DNA of 33,932 nt. It comes from a virus. Below are positions 1 to 6,428 of the stretch, one piece after another. Numbering within the stretch: the first letter of the stretch is position 1; each line of letters opens with the position of its first letter. Made by a program: the position numbers and the translations under genes. The stretch covers positions 1-33,932 of the IMG/VR virus record IMGVR_UViG_3300032820_000053; one strand, given 5' to 3'. The notes below the pieces were generated by a model. It was not told the DNA's origin, searched no databases, and saw only the letters and a list, made by a program, of their open reading frames with translations.

Positions 1-135
1 GTCGGCGCACTCCCGTTCCAGGCTCAGTTCTTTGCCGTTACGGTCAACCGTGATCACCGTCTCGATCGCCGGATAGCCCCGCTCCTGTAGCCAGTCAGAG
101 AACAGGCGCAGGTAGGAATAGGTGCCCGGTCGCTC
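1..135. repeat. Left copy of terminal repeat (map seam)
   Basis: These 135 bases recur at 33798-33932 in the same orientation. The two copies differ at only two bases, near positions 127 and 130. The open frame on the minus strand continues without a break when 33797 is joined to 1. This is what a circular or circularly permuted genome looks like when linearised with an assembly overlap. A true short direct terminal repeat is the alternative. Confidence 0.9.
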
Positions 136-255
136 GCCCCCGGTGTCTGCGAACAGGATCAGATCCACGGGCTCGCCCCGCTCGACCATGCCGATCAGCA
201 TGGCCGTGCTGTTGGTGCCGCCGCCGTAGGAAACGACAACCGGGGCGGACGTCAC
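1..255 (-). CDS. PP-loop ATPase, PAPS-reductase-like: N-terminal part, cut by the map seam
   Basis: First 85 residues of a protein of about 262 residues whose remainder lies at 33264-33797. The nucleotide-binding PP-loop is visible as SYGGGTNST at residues 9-17, followed by FADTGGE at 35-41, the order seen in the PAPS reductase/DndC-like superfamily that adenylates substrates. The start is GTG at 255, overlapping the TGA of the upstream gene as GTGA, which indicates coupled translation. The gene is the last of a leftward operon with the repressor-like, initiator and loader-like genes. Its role in phages is not established: sulfur transfer, nucleotide modification and sulfate metabolism have all been proposed for relatives. 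The family call is firm; the substrate is unknown. Confidence 0.8.
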   Translation of the reverse strand, partial: MTSAPVVVSYGGGTNSTAMLIGMVERGEPVDLILFADTGGERPGTYSYLRLFSDWLQERGYPAIETVITVDRNGKELSLERECAD

Positions 256-824
256 TTCTCAGCCCTCCGCGCCATCTCCGCATCGTAGTGCTCCAGGGCG
301 GGCCTGAGCCCTCGCCGCAGGGTCTCTTTGTGCAGCCAGTCGGCGTGCCCGCGCGGCAGGCTGCTGGCTGGCTTGAGCCGGTAGCCTGAGCGGCGCAGGA
401 CCTGGGTGACCGTGGGCTGACCCATCCAGCCTGCCCGGCTCGCCCAGTAGCTCCCGGCGCTGCAGTCGCAGATGACAAGGCACGGGAACTCAGCCCCGCC
501 GGGCCCAGCCTCCAGCACCATCACCCGGCCTCGGTCGCACTGGCGCGGGCAGTCGGGATCTTCGGGCGCGCCGTCCGGGCTCTCGCCTGTGCCGGGAGTC
601 CGCCGGAAGTGGTAGAGAACGTCGTCGAAGTGGAGCGGGCGGTAGCGAGTCGTCCCCGCAGCGTCGGCGCGCGCCGCATCAAATGCGGCCTGCAGGCGCT
701 CGGAGTCGATGCTGCCGATCTGGCGGTTGAACTCATCCACCCAGGTCTGCGCCTCGGCTCCGCTGGGAGTCCGGGATCGGATGAGTTGCAGGTTGCGGGC
801 TACGATGTCAATAAGCGAGGGCAT
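252..824 (-). CDS. Probable replication partner (helicase-loader-like position), hypothetical
   Basis: A 190-residue protein directly downstream of the initiator-like gene, overlapping it by 17 bases. The N-terminal 75 residues look all-helical. The middle contains cysteines in CPRQC and CDC arrangements (about residues 92-120) that could bind metal. Loaders commonly follow initiators in phage replication modules, and the small helical N-terminus would fit a helicase-interacting domain, but no AAA+ Walker motif is present, so it is not a DnaC-type ATPase. The job is inferred from position only. It ends in a GTGA overlap with the PP-loop gene. Confidence 0.6.
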   Translation of the reverse strand: MPSLIDIVARNLQLIRSRTPSGAEAQTWVDEFNRQIGSIDSERLQAAFDAARADAAGTTRYRPLHFDDVLYHFRRTPGTGESPDGAPEDPDCPRQCDRGRVMVLEAGPGGAEFPCLVICDCSAGSYWASRAGWMGQPTVTQVLRRSGYRLKPASSLPRGHADWLHKETLRRGLRPALEHYDAEMARRAEK

Positions 825-1713
825 CGGGATCTATTCCTTTCGCTCGGAGGTTGGCTTCTACTTCGGCTTTGACGTCTTCCAGCGTGCGCTCCCAGGGTGG
901 GCGGTTGCTCTGTGGCTGCTGTGCTGGCTGTGCTGGCCTTCCGGCCTGATCCCATACCCTGGCCTCGTCAATGCGGGCCTCGGCTTTCTCGGGATCGTTC
1001 AACCACTTTCCGGGCCCAGCTTTGAACAGGTCCGATCCTGTGGCGTTCTCGCCGCGCCACCATGCCGAGCCTGCGATGTGCTCGGTGAGCAGCCGCAGAT
1101 CGGCGGGATCGTAGTCCTTGAGGTAGCGGGCCCATCGGGCCAACCTCTTCTTGCTGGCTGCGCTGTTCGCTCTCGGCTTCGCTCCGCTCAGATCCTGCCA
1201 GTGCTGATCCAGTTCCTGGGCTTGGGCTGATCTGGATGAATTGGCTGGGTGCTTTGCACCTGTCTTATTAAGAGGATCAAAGGAAAGAGGATCAGAGGAA
1301 AGAGGGCGATTGGGTCGCGAGGTTGTCGGACCCGTGTTCAGAGAATCTCGCGGCAGGCTTCGGAGAATCTCCGAACCGTCGCCCTGGTCTGGTTCCGGGT
1401 GCCTGCTATCTGGCTCTTGGTGGTGCGGCTTCTGCCATGTGGTGAAGCCGGGTAGGAGAAGGTAGCCCTTGGCGGCGACCGTGTACAGCCTCACGCAGTC
1501 AACGCTCACAAGCTCGCTCAGGATCGCGCCGATGTCTAGGCCCGGCTCGTAGGGGAAGGCGGCAGCGTGTACCTGCATCGGCACCCAGCGCAGCCGACCC
1601 TCACGATCTGCCAGGGTCCACAGGCAGACAAACAACAGGCGAGCGTGCGGACTGATGCCGCCTAAGCCCTCGTGCATGAAGAACTCCGGCGAGACGCTGC
1701 GCTTTCTAGCCAT
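808..1713 (-). CDS. Replication initiator / replisome organiser-like protein
   Basis: A 301-residue protein. The N-terminal 100 residues have the look of a winged-helix phage replisome-organiser domain: a short basic start, ARLLFVCLWTLADREGRLRW, then a phrase ending in FTTWQKPHHQEPDS, typical of phage initiators with a W-Q-K-P-H motif. The centre is low-complexity and polar and carries a repeated peptide (LSSDP, LSFDP). The C-terminal 150 residues are helical and charged. Lambda O and its relatives share this plan: a DNA-binding N-terminus, a linker whose DNA holds origin iterons, and a helicase-contacting C-terminus. It overlaps the repressor-like gene by 8 bases. Initiator assignment is likely; origin recognition is inferred. 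Confidence 0.7.
   Translation of the reverse strand: MARKRSVSPEFFMHEGLGGISPHARLLFVCLWTLADREGRLRWVPMQVHAAAFPYEPGLDIGAILSELVSVDCVRLYTVAAKGYLLLPGFTTWQKPHHQEPDSRHPEPDQGDGSEILRSLPRDSLNTGPTTSRPNRPLSSDPLSFDPLNKTGAKHPANSSRSAQAQELDQHWQDLSGAKPRANSAASKKRLARWARYLKDYDPADLRLLTEHIAGSAWWRGENATGSDLFKAGPGKWLNDPEKAEARIDEARVWDQAGRPAQPAQQPQSNRPPWERTLEDVKAEVEANLRAKGIDPDALAY
1272..1310. repeat. Iteron-like tandem repeats, candidate replication origin
   Basis: Two adjacent 15-base repeats, GAGGATCAAAGGAAA (1272-1286) and GAGGATCAGAGGAAA (1287-1301), differ at one base, and a degenerate third start (GAGGGCGAT) follows. They lie in a purine-rich, locally A-rich stretch inside the initiator gene, where lambdoid phages keep their origin. 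On the coding strand they read as repeated LS-S/F-DP. Origin function is inferred. Confidence 0.5.
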
Positions 1714-1978
1714 CGGCGCGCCCCACCAACCGGGACATCACCTCATATTCGAAGGACTCGTGCTCATCTAGCCAGTCGGTGACCTTCACGGCCCCGCCGG
1801 TCCGGGCCTGTAGCAAGCAGGCGAGGCCAGTGCTAGGCCGGGCCCTTCCGGTGACGAGGTGCGAAACCATCCCCGCCGAGATGTTGAGATCCTCCGCTAG
1901 CGTGGCTTGTGTGTAGCCCGCCCTGCTGTCGATCCACGCCCTAAGACGGCTAGCCCCTGCACTGTCTGTGTTATCCAT
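1706..1978 (-). CDS. Small HTH repressor-like regulator
   Basis: A 90-residue protein with an XRE/Cro-type helix-turn-helix at about residues 22-45 (TQATLAEDLNISAGMVSHL), followed by RARPS, a common tail of these domains. ATG at 1978 was chosen because a purine-rich GAAAGGGG lies just upstream; the open frame continues to 2038 but the earlier start has no ribosome site. It is the first gene of the leftward operon and faces the rightward recombination operon across 118 bases of promoter sequence, the usual place for a switch repressor. There is no peptidase domain, so it is not a LexA/CI-like self-cleaving repressor. It could also be a Cro-type protein. Confidence 0.75.
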   Translation of the reverse strand: MDNTDSAGASRLRAWIDSRAGYTQATLAEDLNISAGMVSHLVTGRARPSTGLACLLQARTGGAVKVTDWLDEHESFEYEVMSRLVGRADG

Positions 1979-1999
1979 GTATGCCCCTTTCGTCCCCAT

Positions 2000-2027
2000 A
2001 AAGTACACGCCTGAGAAAAATAGGCAA
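2000..2027 (-). promoter_or_regulatory. Leftward promoter of repressor/replication operon
   Basis: On the minus strand TTGCCT (2027-2022) and TACTTT (2005-2000) are separated by 16 bases and lie just upstream of the repressor-like gene. The elements are moderately close to sigma70 consensus. It is back to back with the rightward promoter at 2032-2060. Confidence 0.45.
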
Positions 2028-2031
2028 GCTA

Positions 2032-2060
2032 TTGACACACGAATTCAAATGAATTAGCGT
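2032..2060 (+). promoter_or_regulatory. Rightward promoter of recombination operon
   Basis: A perfect -35 TTGACA (2032-2037) is followed after 17 bases by TAGCGT, a weak -10 matching TA and the final T. The weak -10 suggests an activated or regulated promoter. The spacer contains the palindrome at 2042-2055. The first gene starts at 2097. Confidence 0.5.
2042..2055. promoter_or_regulatory. Palindromic operator candidate
   Basis: AATTCAAATGAATT has two perfect 6-base arms (AATTCA, TGAATT) around AA and is very AT-rich for this genome. It fills the spacer of the rightward promoter, so a bound dimer would block RNA polymerase. The adjacent HTH protein is the obvious candidate ligand. Confidence 0.5.
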
Positions 2061-2096
2061 TCCTCTAGTCGGGCATGCCGCCCGGCGGAGGACACC

Positions 2097-2348
2097 ATGC
2101 TGCACGCTGCACGCAGATACTTCGTTGATCTTGAGGTCCGGGGCGAATGGCTCCGGCTCGCCAGCTTCGACACGGCGCGAGGGGCGAGCAACTTTGTCGC
2201 CTTCACCCGCGACCCCGTGGGCTCTCGCCTGCGCATCCTCTCACGGCCCACCGTGGGCCCCGAGCAGTCGGTGGTGTGGGAGGTGGTCGAGGCCCGGTTT
2301 CCACGAGGCGCGCGCGGGTTGCGCAGGGTGCGAGCAGATGAGCAATAG
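2097..2348 (+). CDS. Hypothetical early protein
   Basis: An 83-residue basic protein, first gene of the rightward operon. No family is recognised. The sequence reads as a small alpha/beta protein ending in an Arg-rich stretch (GARGLRRVRADEQ). Its ATG sits 7 bases after GGAGGACACC, the strong ribosome site used throughout the phage, and just upstream is a short hairpin, GCCG-CC-CGGC (2077-2086). It overlaps the next gene by 11 bases. First-position early genes often encode host-takeover or regulatory proteins, but nothing in the sequence shows that here. Confidence 0.7.
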   Translation: MLHAARRYFVDLEVRGEWLRLASFDTARGASNFVAFTRDPVGSRLRILSRPTVGPEQSVVWEVVEARFPRGARGLRRVRADEQ

Positions 2349-2559
2349 CCGCATCCGCGCCGCCCTCGGCGACTACGATCCAGGCGTGCGCAAGCAGGCT
2401 ACCGGCTTTGAGCCGCCGATCTTCTGCGACTTCTGCGGAGCCGAGGCGCTCCACGTCATGGCAGAGCATGGCCGATCCACCTTCACCGCCCGGTGCGCTG
2501 ACTGCACCGCGCACCACCTGATTGCAAACGCCACAAGGAGGACAACCAATGGCAAGTAA
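2338..2559 (+). CDS. Small zinc-finger-like protein
   Basis: A 73-residue protein with two CxxC pairs, CDFC (about residue 32) and CADC (about residue 57), the spacing of a treble-clef or zinc-ribbon fold. ATG at 2338 lies inside the end of the upstream gene. The open frame continues upstream to 2125 but that part is out-of-frame shadow. Its end overlaps the annealase start by 11 bases, so it is probably co-translated with it. It is likely metal-binding and may bind nucleic acid; no specific function is recognised. Confidence 0.65.
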   Translation: MSNSRIRAALGDYDPGVRKQATGFEPPIFCDFCGAEALHVMAEHGRSTFTARCADCTAHHLIANATRRTTNGK

Positions 2560-3271
2560 ACACGGCAGCTTAGCGGAGGCACTGGCAGCCGCTCAGGCAG
2601 AGATGCCGATGCCCAAGCGCAACTGCTACAACCCGCACCACAAGTACCACTACGCCGACCTCACGGCCTGCATTCAGGCGATCGTGCCAACGCTGTCCAA
2701 GCACGGGATCGCGGTGGTGCAAGAGGTGGTTGGCGATCAAGGCACCGTCACTGTCTCAACGCGGCTACTCTTTGGCCCCAGCGAGATCATGGACTGCGGG
2801 AGCCTAACGCAGGGCTATCAGGCCGGTCGCAACGCCAGCCAAGCTATGGGCTCAGCGATTACCTACGCCCGGAGGTTCACTTTGTGTTCTGCTGTCGCGG
2901 TGGCACCTGACGAGGACCTGGGCGAGGACGGGATCGGCGACGATGACGCAGAGTCCCTGGCTGGGGTGCGCCCTGAATCAAGCCCGCAGCGCGCACCACG
3001 GGCACCCCGCGCCACCAAGGCCCAGCAGTTGGCGGCTCAGCAACTGGCGAAGGTCAAGCAGATCCTGCACAAAGAGGTCGGCTGCGCTGGCGAAGAGGAC
3101 GCAGACACGGTGATCCGCTGGGTCACTGGCGGCTGCTGGTCGCTCGCTACCTGGGAGCAAGACCCCGGCGATGTACTGGCTGCGCTGCAGGAGCGCAACG
3201 ACTCAAACCCGCCTTACGAGTTCATGCTCAGCGCGGCGACGGAAGACGGCCGCAAGGAGGCGAAGCAATGA
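2549..3271 (+). CDS. erf: Erf-family single-strand annealing recombinase
   Basis: A 240-residue protein with the Erf/Rad52-like signature: an N-terminal block ending in PHHKYHYADLTACIQAI, then a LSKHGIAVVQEV strand-helix and the conserved SAITYARRFTLCSA segment before an acidic linker (DEDLGEDGIGDDDAES). Erf proteins form rings that anneal complementary single strands and are used to circularise or recombine phage genomes. ATG at 2549 follows AAGGAGG by 7 bases. SSB and RusA lie just downstream, giving a coherent recombination module. No exonuclease gene is obvious, so the partner nuclease is either hidden among the unknowns or host-supplied. Confidence 0.9.
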   Translation: MASKHGSLAEALAAAQAEMPMPKRNCYNPHHKYHYADLTACIQAIVPTLSKHGIAVVQEVVGDQGTVTVSTRLLFGPSEIMDCGSLTQGYQAGRNASQAMGSAITYARRFTLCSAVAVAPDEDLGEDGIGDDDAESLAGVRPESSPQRAPRAPRATKAQQLAAQQLAKVKQILHKEVGCAGEEDADTVIRWVTGGCWSLATWEQDPGDVLAALQERNDSNPPYEFMLSAATEDGRKEAKQ

Positions 3272-3666
3272 GGATCAACACGATCACGATCACGGGTCAC
3301 CTTGGCCGCGACCCCGAAGAGGTGCAGGGCAGCAACCGCACCTTTGTCAAGGGCAGGCTAGCCGCCAGCCAGGGCAGGGAGAAGCCCACGATCTGGCTCG
3401 ACCTCGTGTGCTGGAGCAAGTACGCCAGCGAGGATCTGCTGAAGGCAACCAAGGGCGACTGCGTGACGGTGAGCGGCAGGCTCACGCTGCGCGAGTGGAC
3501 CGACCGAGACGGCAACACCCGGCAGGATCTGGGCATCTCGTGCGAGACCGTCGAGGTGCACAACGGCCCGACCCCTCACGATCTCGGCGCGAGCGAGCGC
3601 CAGTATCGCAAGGCCCCGAGCCACGGCAGCGGCACAGCGGATCCCGACGATGATATCCCGTTCTAA
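3268..3666 (+). CDS. ssb: Single-stranded DNA-binding protein
   Basis: A 132-residue OB-fold SSB. The start MRINTITITGHLGRDPE, the central WLDLVCWSKYA, and the VSGRLTLREWTDRDGNTRQ strand pair are all standard. The C-terminal tail ends in DDDIPF, the acidic tip that recruits replication and recombination partners. It overlaps erf by ATGA, so the two are translationally coupled. It protects single strands during replication and works with the annealase. It is shorter than a typical bacterial SSB because the Gly/Pro linker is brief. Confidence 0.95.
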   Translation: MRINTITITGHLGRDPEEVQGSNRTFVKGRLAASQGREKPTIWLDLVCWSKYASEDLLKATKGDCVTVSGRLTLREWTDRDGNTRQDLGISCETVEVHNGPTPHDLGASERQYRKAPSHGSGTADPDDDIPF

Positions 3667-4141
3667 GCCAATGCCGCCCGGCGCGGACCTGTTGCGGGCA
3701 TGGCTCGACCTGCACGGAGTGTCGCAGCGGGCGCTGAGTCGCAGGCTGGGATCCTCGCAGGCCACGATCTGTAACATCCTCAAGGGGTCGGCGCGCCCCG
3801 GGCTTGCCCTGGCTGAGCGGATCGAGATAGCGACCCGCTATCCCGACGAGGCGGCCCGCGCTCCGGTTGCTGGTGTCCCCGCTTCAGCATGGCTCACAGA
3901 GCGCGACCGCGCCGCCCTCGCCCCGCTCAAGGCAGCGGCCGAAGAGGTCGAGGCCCGCGCCCGGCAGGATGTGATCTCGGCTGTAGCTCGCTGGGCTGAG
4001 TGGATGCAGAGCGAGCGAGACCGGCTGATCCTTGAGATCGGCGGCAAGCGGCAGGCAATGCCTGCCATGATGGAGAGTCTCTTTGAACACGAGCGGCTGA
4101 TCGCGGCTGCTCAGAACCTGATCGGAGCATGCCATGAGTAG
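3650..4141 (+). CDS. HTH (XRE-type) regulator with helical C-terminus
   Basis: A 163-residue protein. Residues 12-50 form an XRE helix-turn-helix (VSQRALSRRLGSSQATICNI), followed by GSARPGLALAERIEIAT, typical of Cro/C1-type DNA binders. The C-terminal 90 residues are strongly helical and charged, perhaps for oligomerisation. It begins at ATG 3650 inside the SSB tail; a second ATG at 3671 is possible and neither has a strong ribosome site. Lying in the early rightward operon opposite the leftward repressor, it is placed like a Cro or delayed-early regulator. The binding site is unknown. Confidence 0.75.
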   Translation: MISRSKPMPPGADLLRAWLDLHGVSQRALSRRLGSSQATICNILKGSARPGLALAERIEIATRYPDEAARAPVAGVPASAWLTERDRAALAPLKAAAEEVEARARQDVISAVARWAEWMQSERDRLILEIGGKRQAMPAMMESLFEHERLIAAAQNLIGACHE

Positions 4142-4418
4142 CGACCCCAGCCATTACGGTCGGCCAATCAACGACTGCGACGACGGCACCGAGCACTTTG
4201 GCCACAGCCGACGAGCCTGGCCGCGAAAGTCGGCCGCAGAGATCGGCTGCGAGATCCCGAAGCCGCCGCCGGTCAAGCGCCCGCCGGTCAAGCGCCCACC
4301 GCTGGGCTGCGACTGGGACGATCTGGACGAGCCGCTGACCGACGCCGACCGATGGGAGATCCGGCGCGAGCAGATCGAAGCCATCAACGGAGATCCGCTG
4401 CGGTGGCGCCGTGGCTGA
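4134..4418 (+). CDS. Hypothetical protein with PPVKR repeat
   Basis: A 94-residue polar protein that overlaps both neighbours by 8 bases. A 15-base tandem repeat at 4266-4295 encodes PPVKR twice, giving a proline- and lysine-rich linker between a His/Asp-rich N-terminus and an acidic, Trp-containing C-terminus (DWDDLDEPLTDADRWEIRRE). No known domain is recognised. The repeat has probably changed length by slippage. It is co-expressed with the HTH regulator and RusA. Confidence 0.65.
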   Translation: MSSDPSHYGRPINDCDDGTEHFGHSRRAWPRKSAAEIGCEIPKPPPVKRPPVKRPPLGCDWDDLDEPLTDADRWEIRREQIEAINGDPLRWRRG

Positions 4419-4887
4419 CGTCGAGGGCCTGGAGTGCTGGACCTGCACCCTGCACGGGGATCCCGTGTCCAAGGGTCGGCCCAGGTTCGCGCGGCGAGGT
4501 GCCAAGGTGATCAGCTACACGCCTGCGCGAACGTCAATGTTTGAGGCCGAGGCCGCTGCGCTCATGGCCATGGAGTGGGGCAAGCGCGCGCCAATCAGCA
4601 CCGCCTGCGAACTGACGGTGGTGAGCGTCTTCCAGCGACCCGGGCGCCTGCGGTGCAAGCACAAGCGGCCCTGTGAGTGTGACCCCGGGCGAGCCCCGAA
4701 GATCACGCGCCCCGATCTGGACAACTGCCTGAAGGCGGTGAGCGACGCCATCCAGCGCGCGGGCGTTGTCCACGATGATGCCTGCGTCGCGGCCTTGCAC
4801 GCGATCAAGGTCTGGGCAGCCGAGGGCGAGAGCCCGCGCACCGAGATCCGCCTGTGCTGGGGTCCTGCTGTCGAGGCGATGCGGTGA
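4411..4887 (+). CDS. rusA: RusA-family Holliday junction resolvase
   Basis: A 158-residue protein with the RusA signature: GDPVSKGRPRF at residues 16-26, and RPDLDNCLKAVSDAI (100-114) followed by HDDACV (121-126). The aspartates at about 102, 104 and 122-123 correspond to the metal-binding catalytic acids of RusA. The enzyme cuts four-way junctions made by recombination or replication and can debranch DNA before packaging. An inserted Cys/His-rich loop (RCKHKRPCECD, about 81-91) is unusual and might bind zinc. The start is GTG at 4411, overlapping the previous gene. Its last codons share a 24-base repeat with the end of the next gene. Confidence 0.9.
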   Translation: MADVEGLECWTCTLHGDPVSKGRPRFARRGAKVISYTPARTSMFEAEAAALMAMEWGKRAPISTACELTVVSVFQRPGRLRCKHKRPCECDPGRAPKITRPDLDNCLKAVSDAIQRAGVVHDDACVAALHAIKVWAAEGESPRTEIRLCWGPAVEAMR

Positions 4888-4890
4888 GGT
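4867..4890 (+). repeat. 24-base direct repeat, copy 1 (stop/start junction)
   Basis: This 24-base stretch spans the last residues (VEAMR) of RusA, its TGA, and the overlapping GTG start of the next gene. An identical stretch lies at 5373-5396 over the next stop/start junction. Confidence 0.85.
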
Positions 4891-5393
4891 GGGAGGTGAT
4901 CACCCGCTGCGATCCTCGCGGTCGCGCCATCGCGGATCGGCACTATAACCGCCAGTCCGTGGGAGCCGTGGGCTTCGTGCCGCCCGGCCGGTGCGTCGTT
5001 TTGCTGGCGACCTGCGGGCGCGCGCTGTGGGTGACCTCTTGGCCTTTTGCGGAATACGTCAAGCACGATTGGGCCGGAGCCTGGGTCTGCTCCTGCTTCC
5101 GAAACGAGGGCGCCGGGCTCAGCAGCGAACTGATCTTGGAGGCCGTCTCCGCCACCCGATCTGTCTTTGGCGAGCCGCCGCCGCTGGGGATGATCACCTT
5201 TGTTGATCGAGGTAAGACGAAGCCGAAGCGAGACCCCGGGTTCTGCTATCTGTGCGCCGGTTTTACCCCGGTGGGCAGGACAAAGATCAACGGGCTCCAC
5301 GCCCTGCAACTGCTGCCGGAGAACATGCCACCCGCAGAACCTCCTGTCTTTGGCTCGTTAAGCCTGTTTCCCGCTGTCGAGGCGATGCGGTGA
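4884..5393 (+). CDS. Conserved-looking phage protein, possibly GNAT/Mom-like
   Basis: A 169-residue protein starting at GTG 4884 (GTGA overlap with rusA). It has a compact alpha/beta look: ADRHYNRQ near the N-terminus (about residue 13-20), FVPPGRC, then GAWVCSCFRNE, a helix with SSELILEAVSATRS, and a GMITFVDRGK strand followed by CYLCAGFTPVGRTK. A helix preceding a strand and then a G-rich AGF..VG.T turn resembles acyltransferase folds of the GNAT type, and the order loosely recalls phage Mom DNA-modification proteins. This resemblance is by eye only. Its place beside recombination genes and upstream of a methyltransferase would suit DNA modification. I do not recognise it firmly. Confidence 0.7.
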   Translation: MRWEVITRCDPRGRAIADRHYNRQSVGAVGFVPPGRCVVLLATCGRALWVTSWPFAEYVKHDWAGAWVCSCFRNEGAGLSSELILEAVSATRSVFGEPPPLGMITFVDRGKTKPKRDPGFCYLCAGFTPVGRTKINGLHALQLLPENMPPAEPPVFGSLSLFPAVEAMR

Positions 5394-5396
5394 GGT
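5373..5396 (+). repeat. 24-base direct repeat, copy 2 (stop/start junction)
   Basis: Identical to 4867-4890. It encodes the same VEAMR C-terminus on the 169-residue protein and the GTG start of the following gene. The copies are 506 bases apart, the size of the intervening gene. Confidence 0.85.
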
Positions 5397-5680
5397 CCTG
5401 GGAGAACCTGCGCTTGGCTGCTGACTGGGCAGTCGAGAACGCGGATCGCTGCGACTGGTGCGGCTACATGACCGGCCACAACGTCGCGGTGCCGTGCGAG
5501 CTTCGCGCGCAGATGGATCCGCCTGTGCTGATCGTCTCGGTGATCTGCCAGGACTGCGCCGAGGCGATGCAGGAGACCATCGCGATCTGCCGTGGCGAGG
5601 GCGAGCCCCGGACCTGCTCCGGCTGCGGCGCTCAGAATGACCGGCCCGGCAAGTGCTGGGAGTGTGGCGAGAACCTATAA
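5390..5680 (+). CDS. Double zinc-ribbon-like protein
   Basis: A 96-residue protein starting at GTG 5390 by GTGA overlap. It has CDWC (about residues 21-24) with CQDC (about 54-57), and a second set, CSGC and CWEC, near the C-terminus (about 76-93), enough ligands for two zinc sites. No catalytic motif is seen. Small zinc-ribbon proteins often bind nucleic acid or act as adaptors. The gene is separated from the next by only 14 bases holding a strong ribosome site. Confidence 0.7.
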   Translation: MRSWENLRLAADWAVENADRCDWCGYMTGHNVAVPCELRAQMDPPVLIVSVICQDCAEAMQETIAICRGEGEPRTCSGCGAQNDRPGKCWECGENL

Positions 5681-5694
5681 CCAAGGAGGTTGAG

Positions 5695-6093
5695 ATGTCT
5701 GTTTTTATAACTCGATGGGACGACGGAACCGCGCACATTGGCGCAGCGCGAAGCGAAGAGGACCTTATGGATCTGTTGGATGAGGTTGGCTCGCCGACCG
5801 TCGCCCGGTGGAGTCGGGCCAGGGGCCAGATCGCGATCGACGTGTCGGCTCCGGTGTTCTGTCCCGACGCCGGGCTCGACTTCACGATCACGATCAGCGG
5901 GTGCGACTCGGGGCACGCCCTGCGCGAGCTTCTATCTAGCGGGTATCCGCACCTGCGGGCGCTGTCTGAATCGCATTGGGAGGCCGGAACCGCGCCGACC
6001 GCAGACGCGTGGAGCGCGGCACTTGATGCCGATCTAGGCACGTCTCCGATTGGCTGGAAGCGTGGCAGGATCCCGCGCCGCGAGACCGGGTGA
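5695..6093 (+). CDS. Hypothetical early protein
   Basis: A 132-residue acidic protein. ATG at 5695 was chosen because AAGGAGG lies 7 bases upstream; an open frame from 5653 reads through the previous gene in another phase. The N-terminus (FITRWDDGTAHIGAARS) and a following acidic helix (EEDLMDLLDEVGS) suggest a small alpha/beta fold. No known family is recognised. It overlaps the next gene by four bases (GTGA). Confidence 0.7.
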   Translation: MSVFITRWDDGTAHIGAARSEEDLMDLLDEVGSPTVARWSRARGQIAIDVSAPVFCPDAGLDFTITISGCDSGHALRELLSSGYPHLRALSESHWEAGTAPTADAWSAALDADLGTSPIGWKRGRIPRRETG

Positions 6094-6428
6094 GCCCGCG
6101 CCGCGTCCACTGGAGAGGGCACGAGTACCCGTCCATCGGCTGGGCCTTGGGTGACATCCTGCTTGCCTTCCCGGGTGCGAGCGATCAGCAGGTCGCCGAG
6201 TGGCTGAGCGTGACCCCGCAGACGGTGTGCTACTGGCGGCACAAGGTCGGGATCGCGGAATTCCGCAGCAGGTCCAGCAACCCCTACCTGCTACGGTCAC
6301 GCCTCGCGAGGTGCTCCGACTGCCTGCGCTCATTCCGGCTGAAGCCCGCCCAGTGGCGGCGAGCCTGCCCGCGCTGCGGCAAGGTGATCGAGTTGACGGC
6401 TGCCGAGGTGGGCGAGGCTCGGCGGTGA
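6090..6428 (+). CDS. HTH plus zinc-ribbon DNA-binding protein
   Basis: A 112-residue protein starting at GTG 6090. Residues 20-55 form a helix-turn-helix (SDQQVAEWLSVTPQTVCYW), and residues 75-97 form a zinc ribbon with CSDC and CPRC. An HTH joined to a ribbon of this type suggests a sequence-specific DNA-binding protein, possibly a middle or late transcription regulator, since no other late activator is obvious. It overlaps both neighbours by GTGA. Function is inferred from the domains only. Confidence 0.75.
   Translation: MSPRRVHWRGHEYPSIGWALGDILLAFPGASDQQVAEWLSVTPQTVCYWRHKVGIAEFRSRSSNPYLLRSRLARCSDCLRSFRLKPAQWRRACPRCGKVIELTAAEVGEARR

Noticed and set aside
4266-4295. Tandem 15-base repeat in the 94-residue gene as an iteron or operator array
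   Set aside because: Only two copies, in frame, GC-rich and encoding a clear PPVKR linker; coding slippage explains it.
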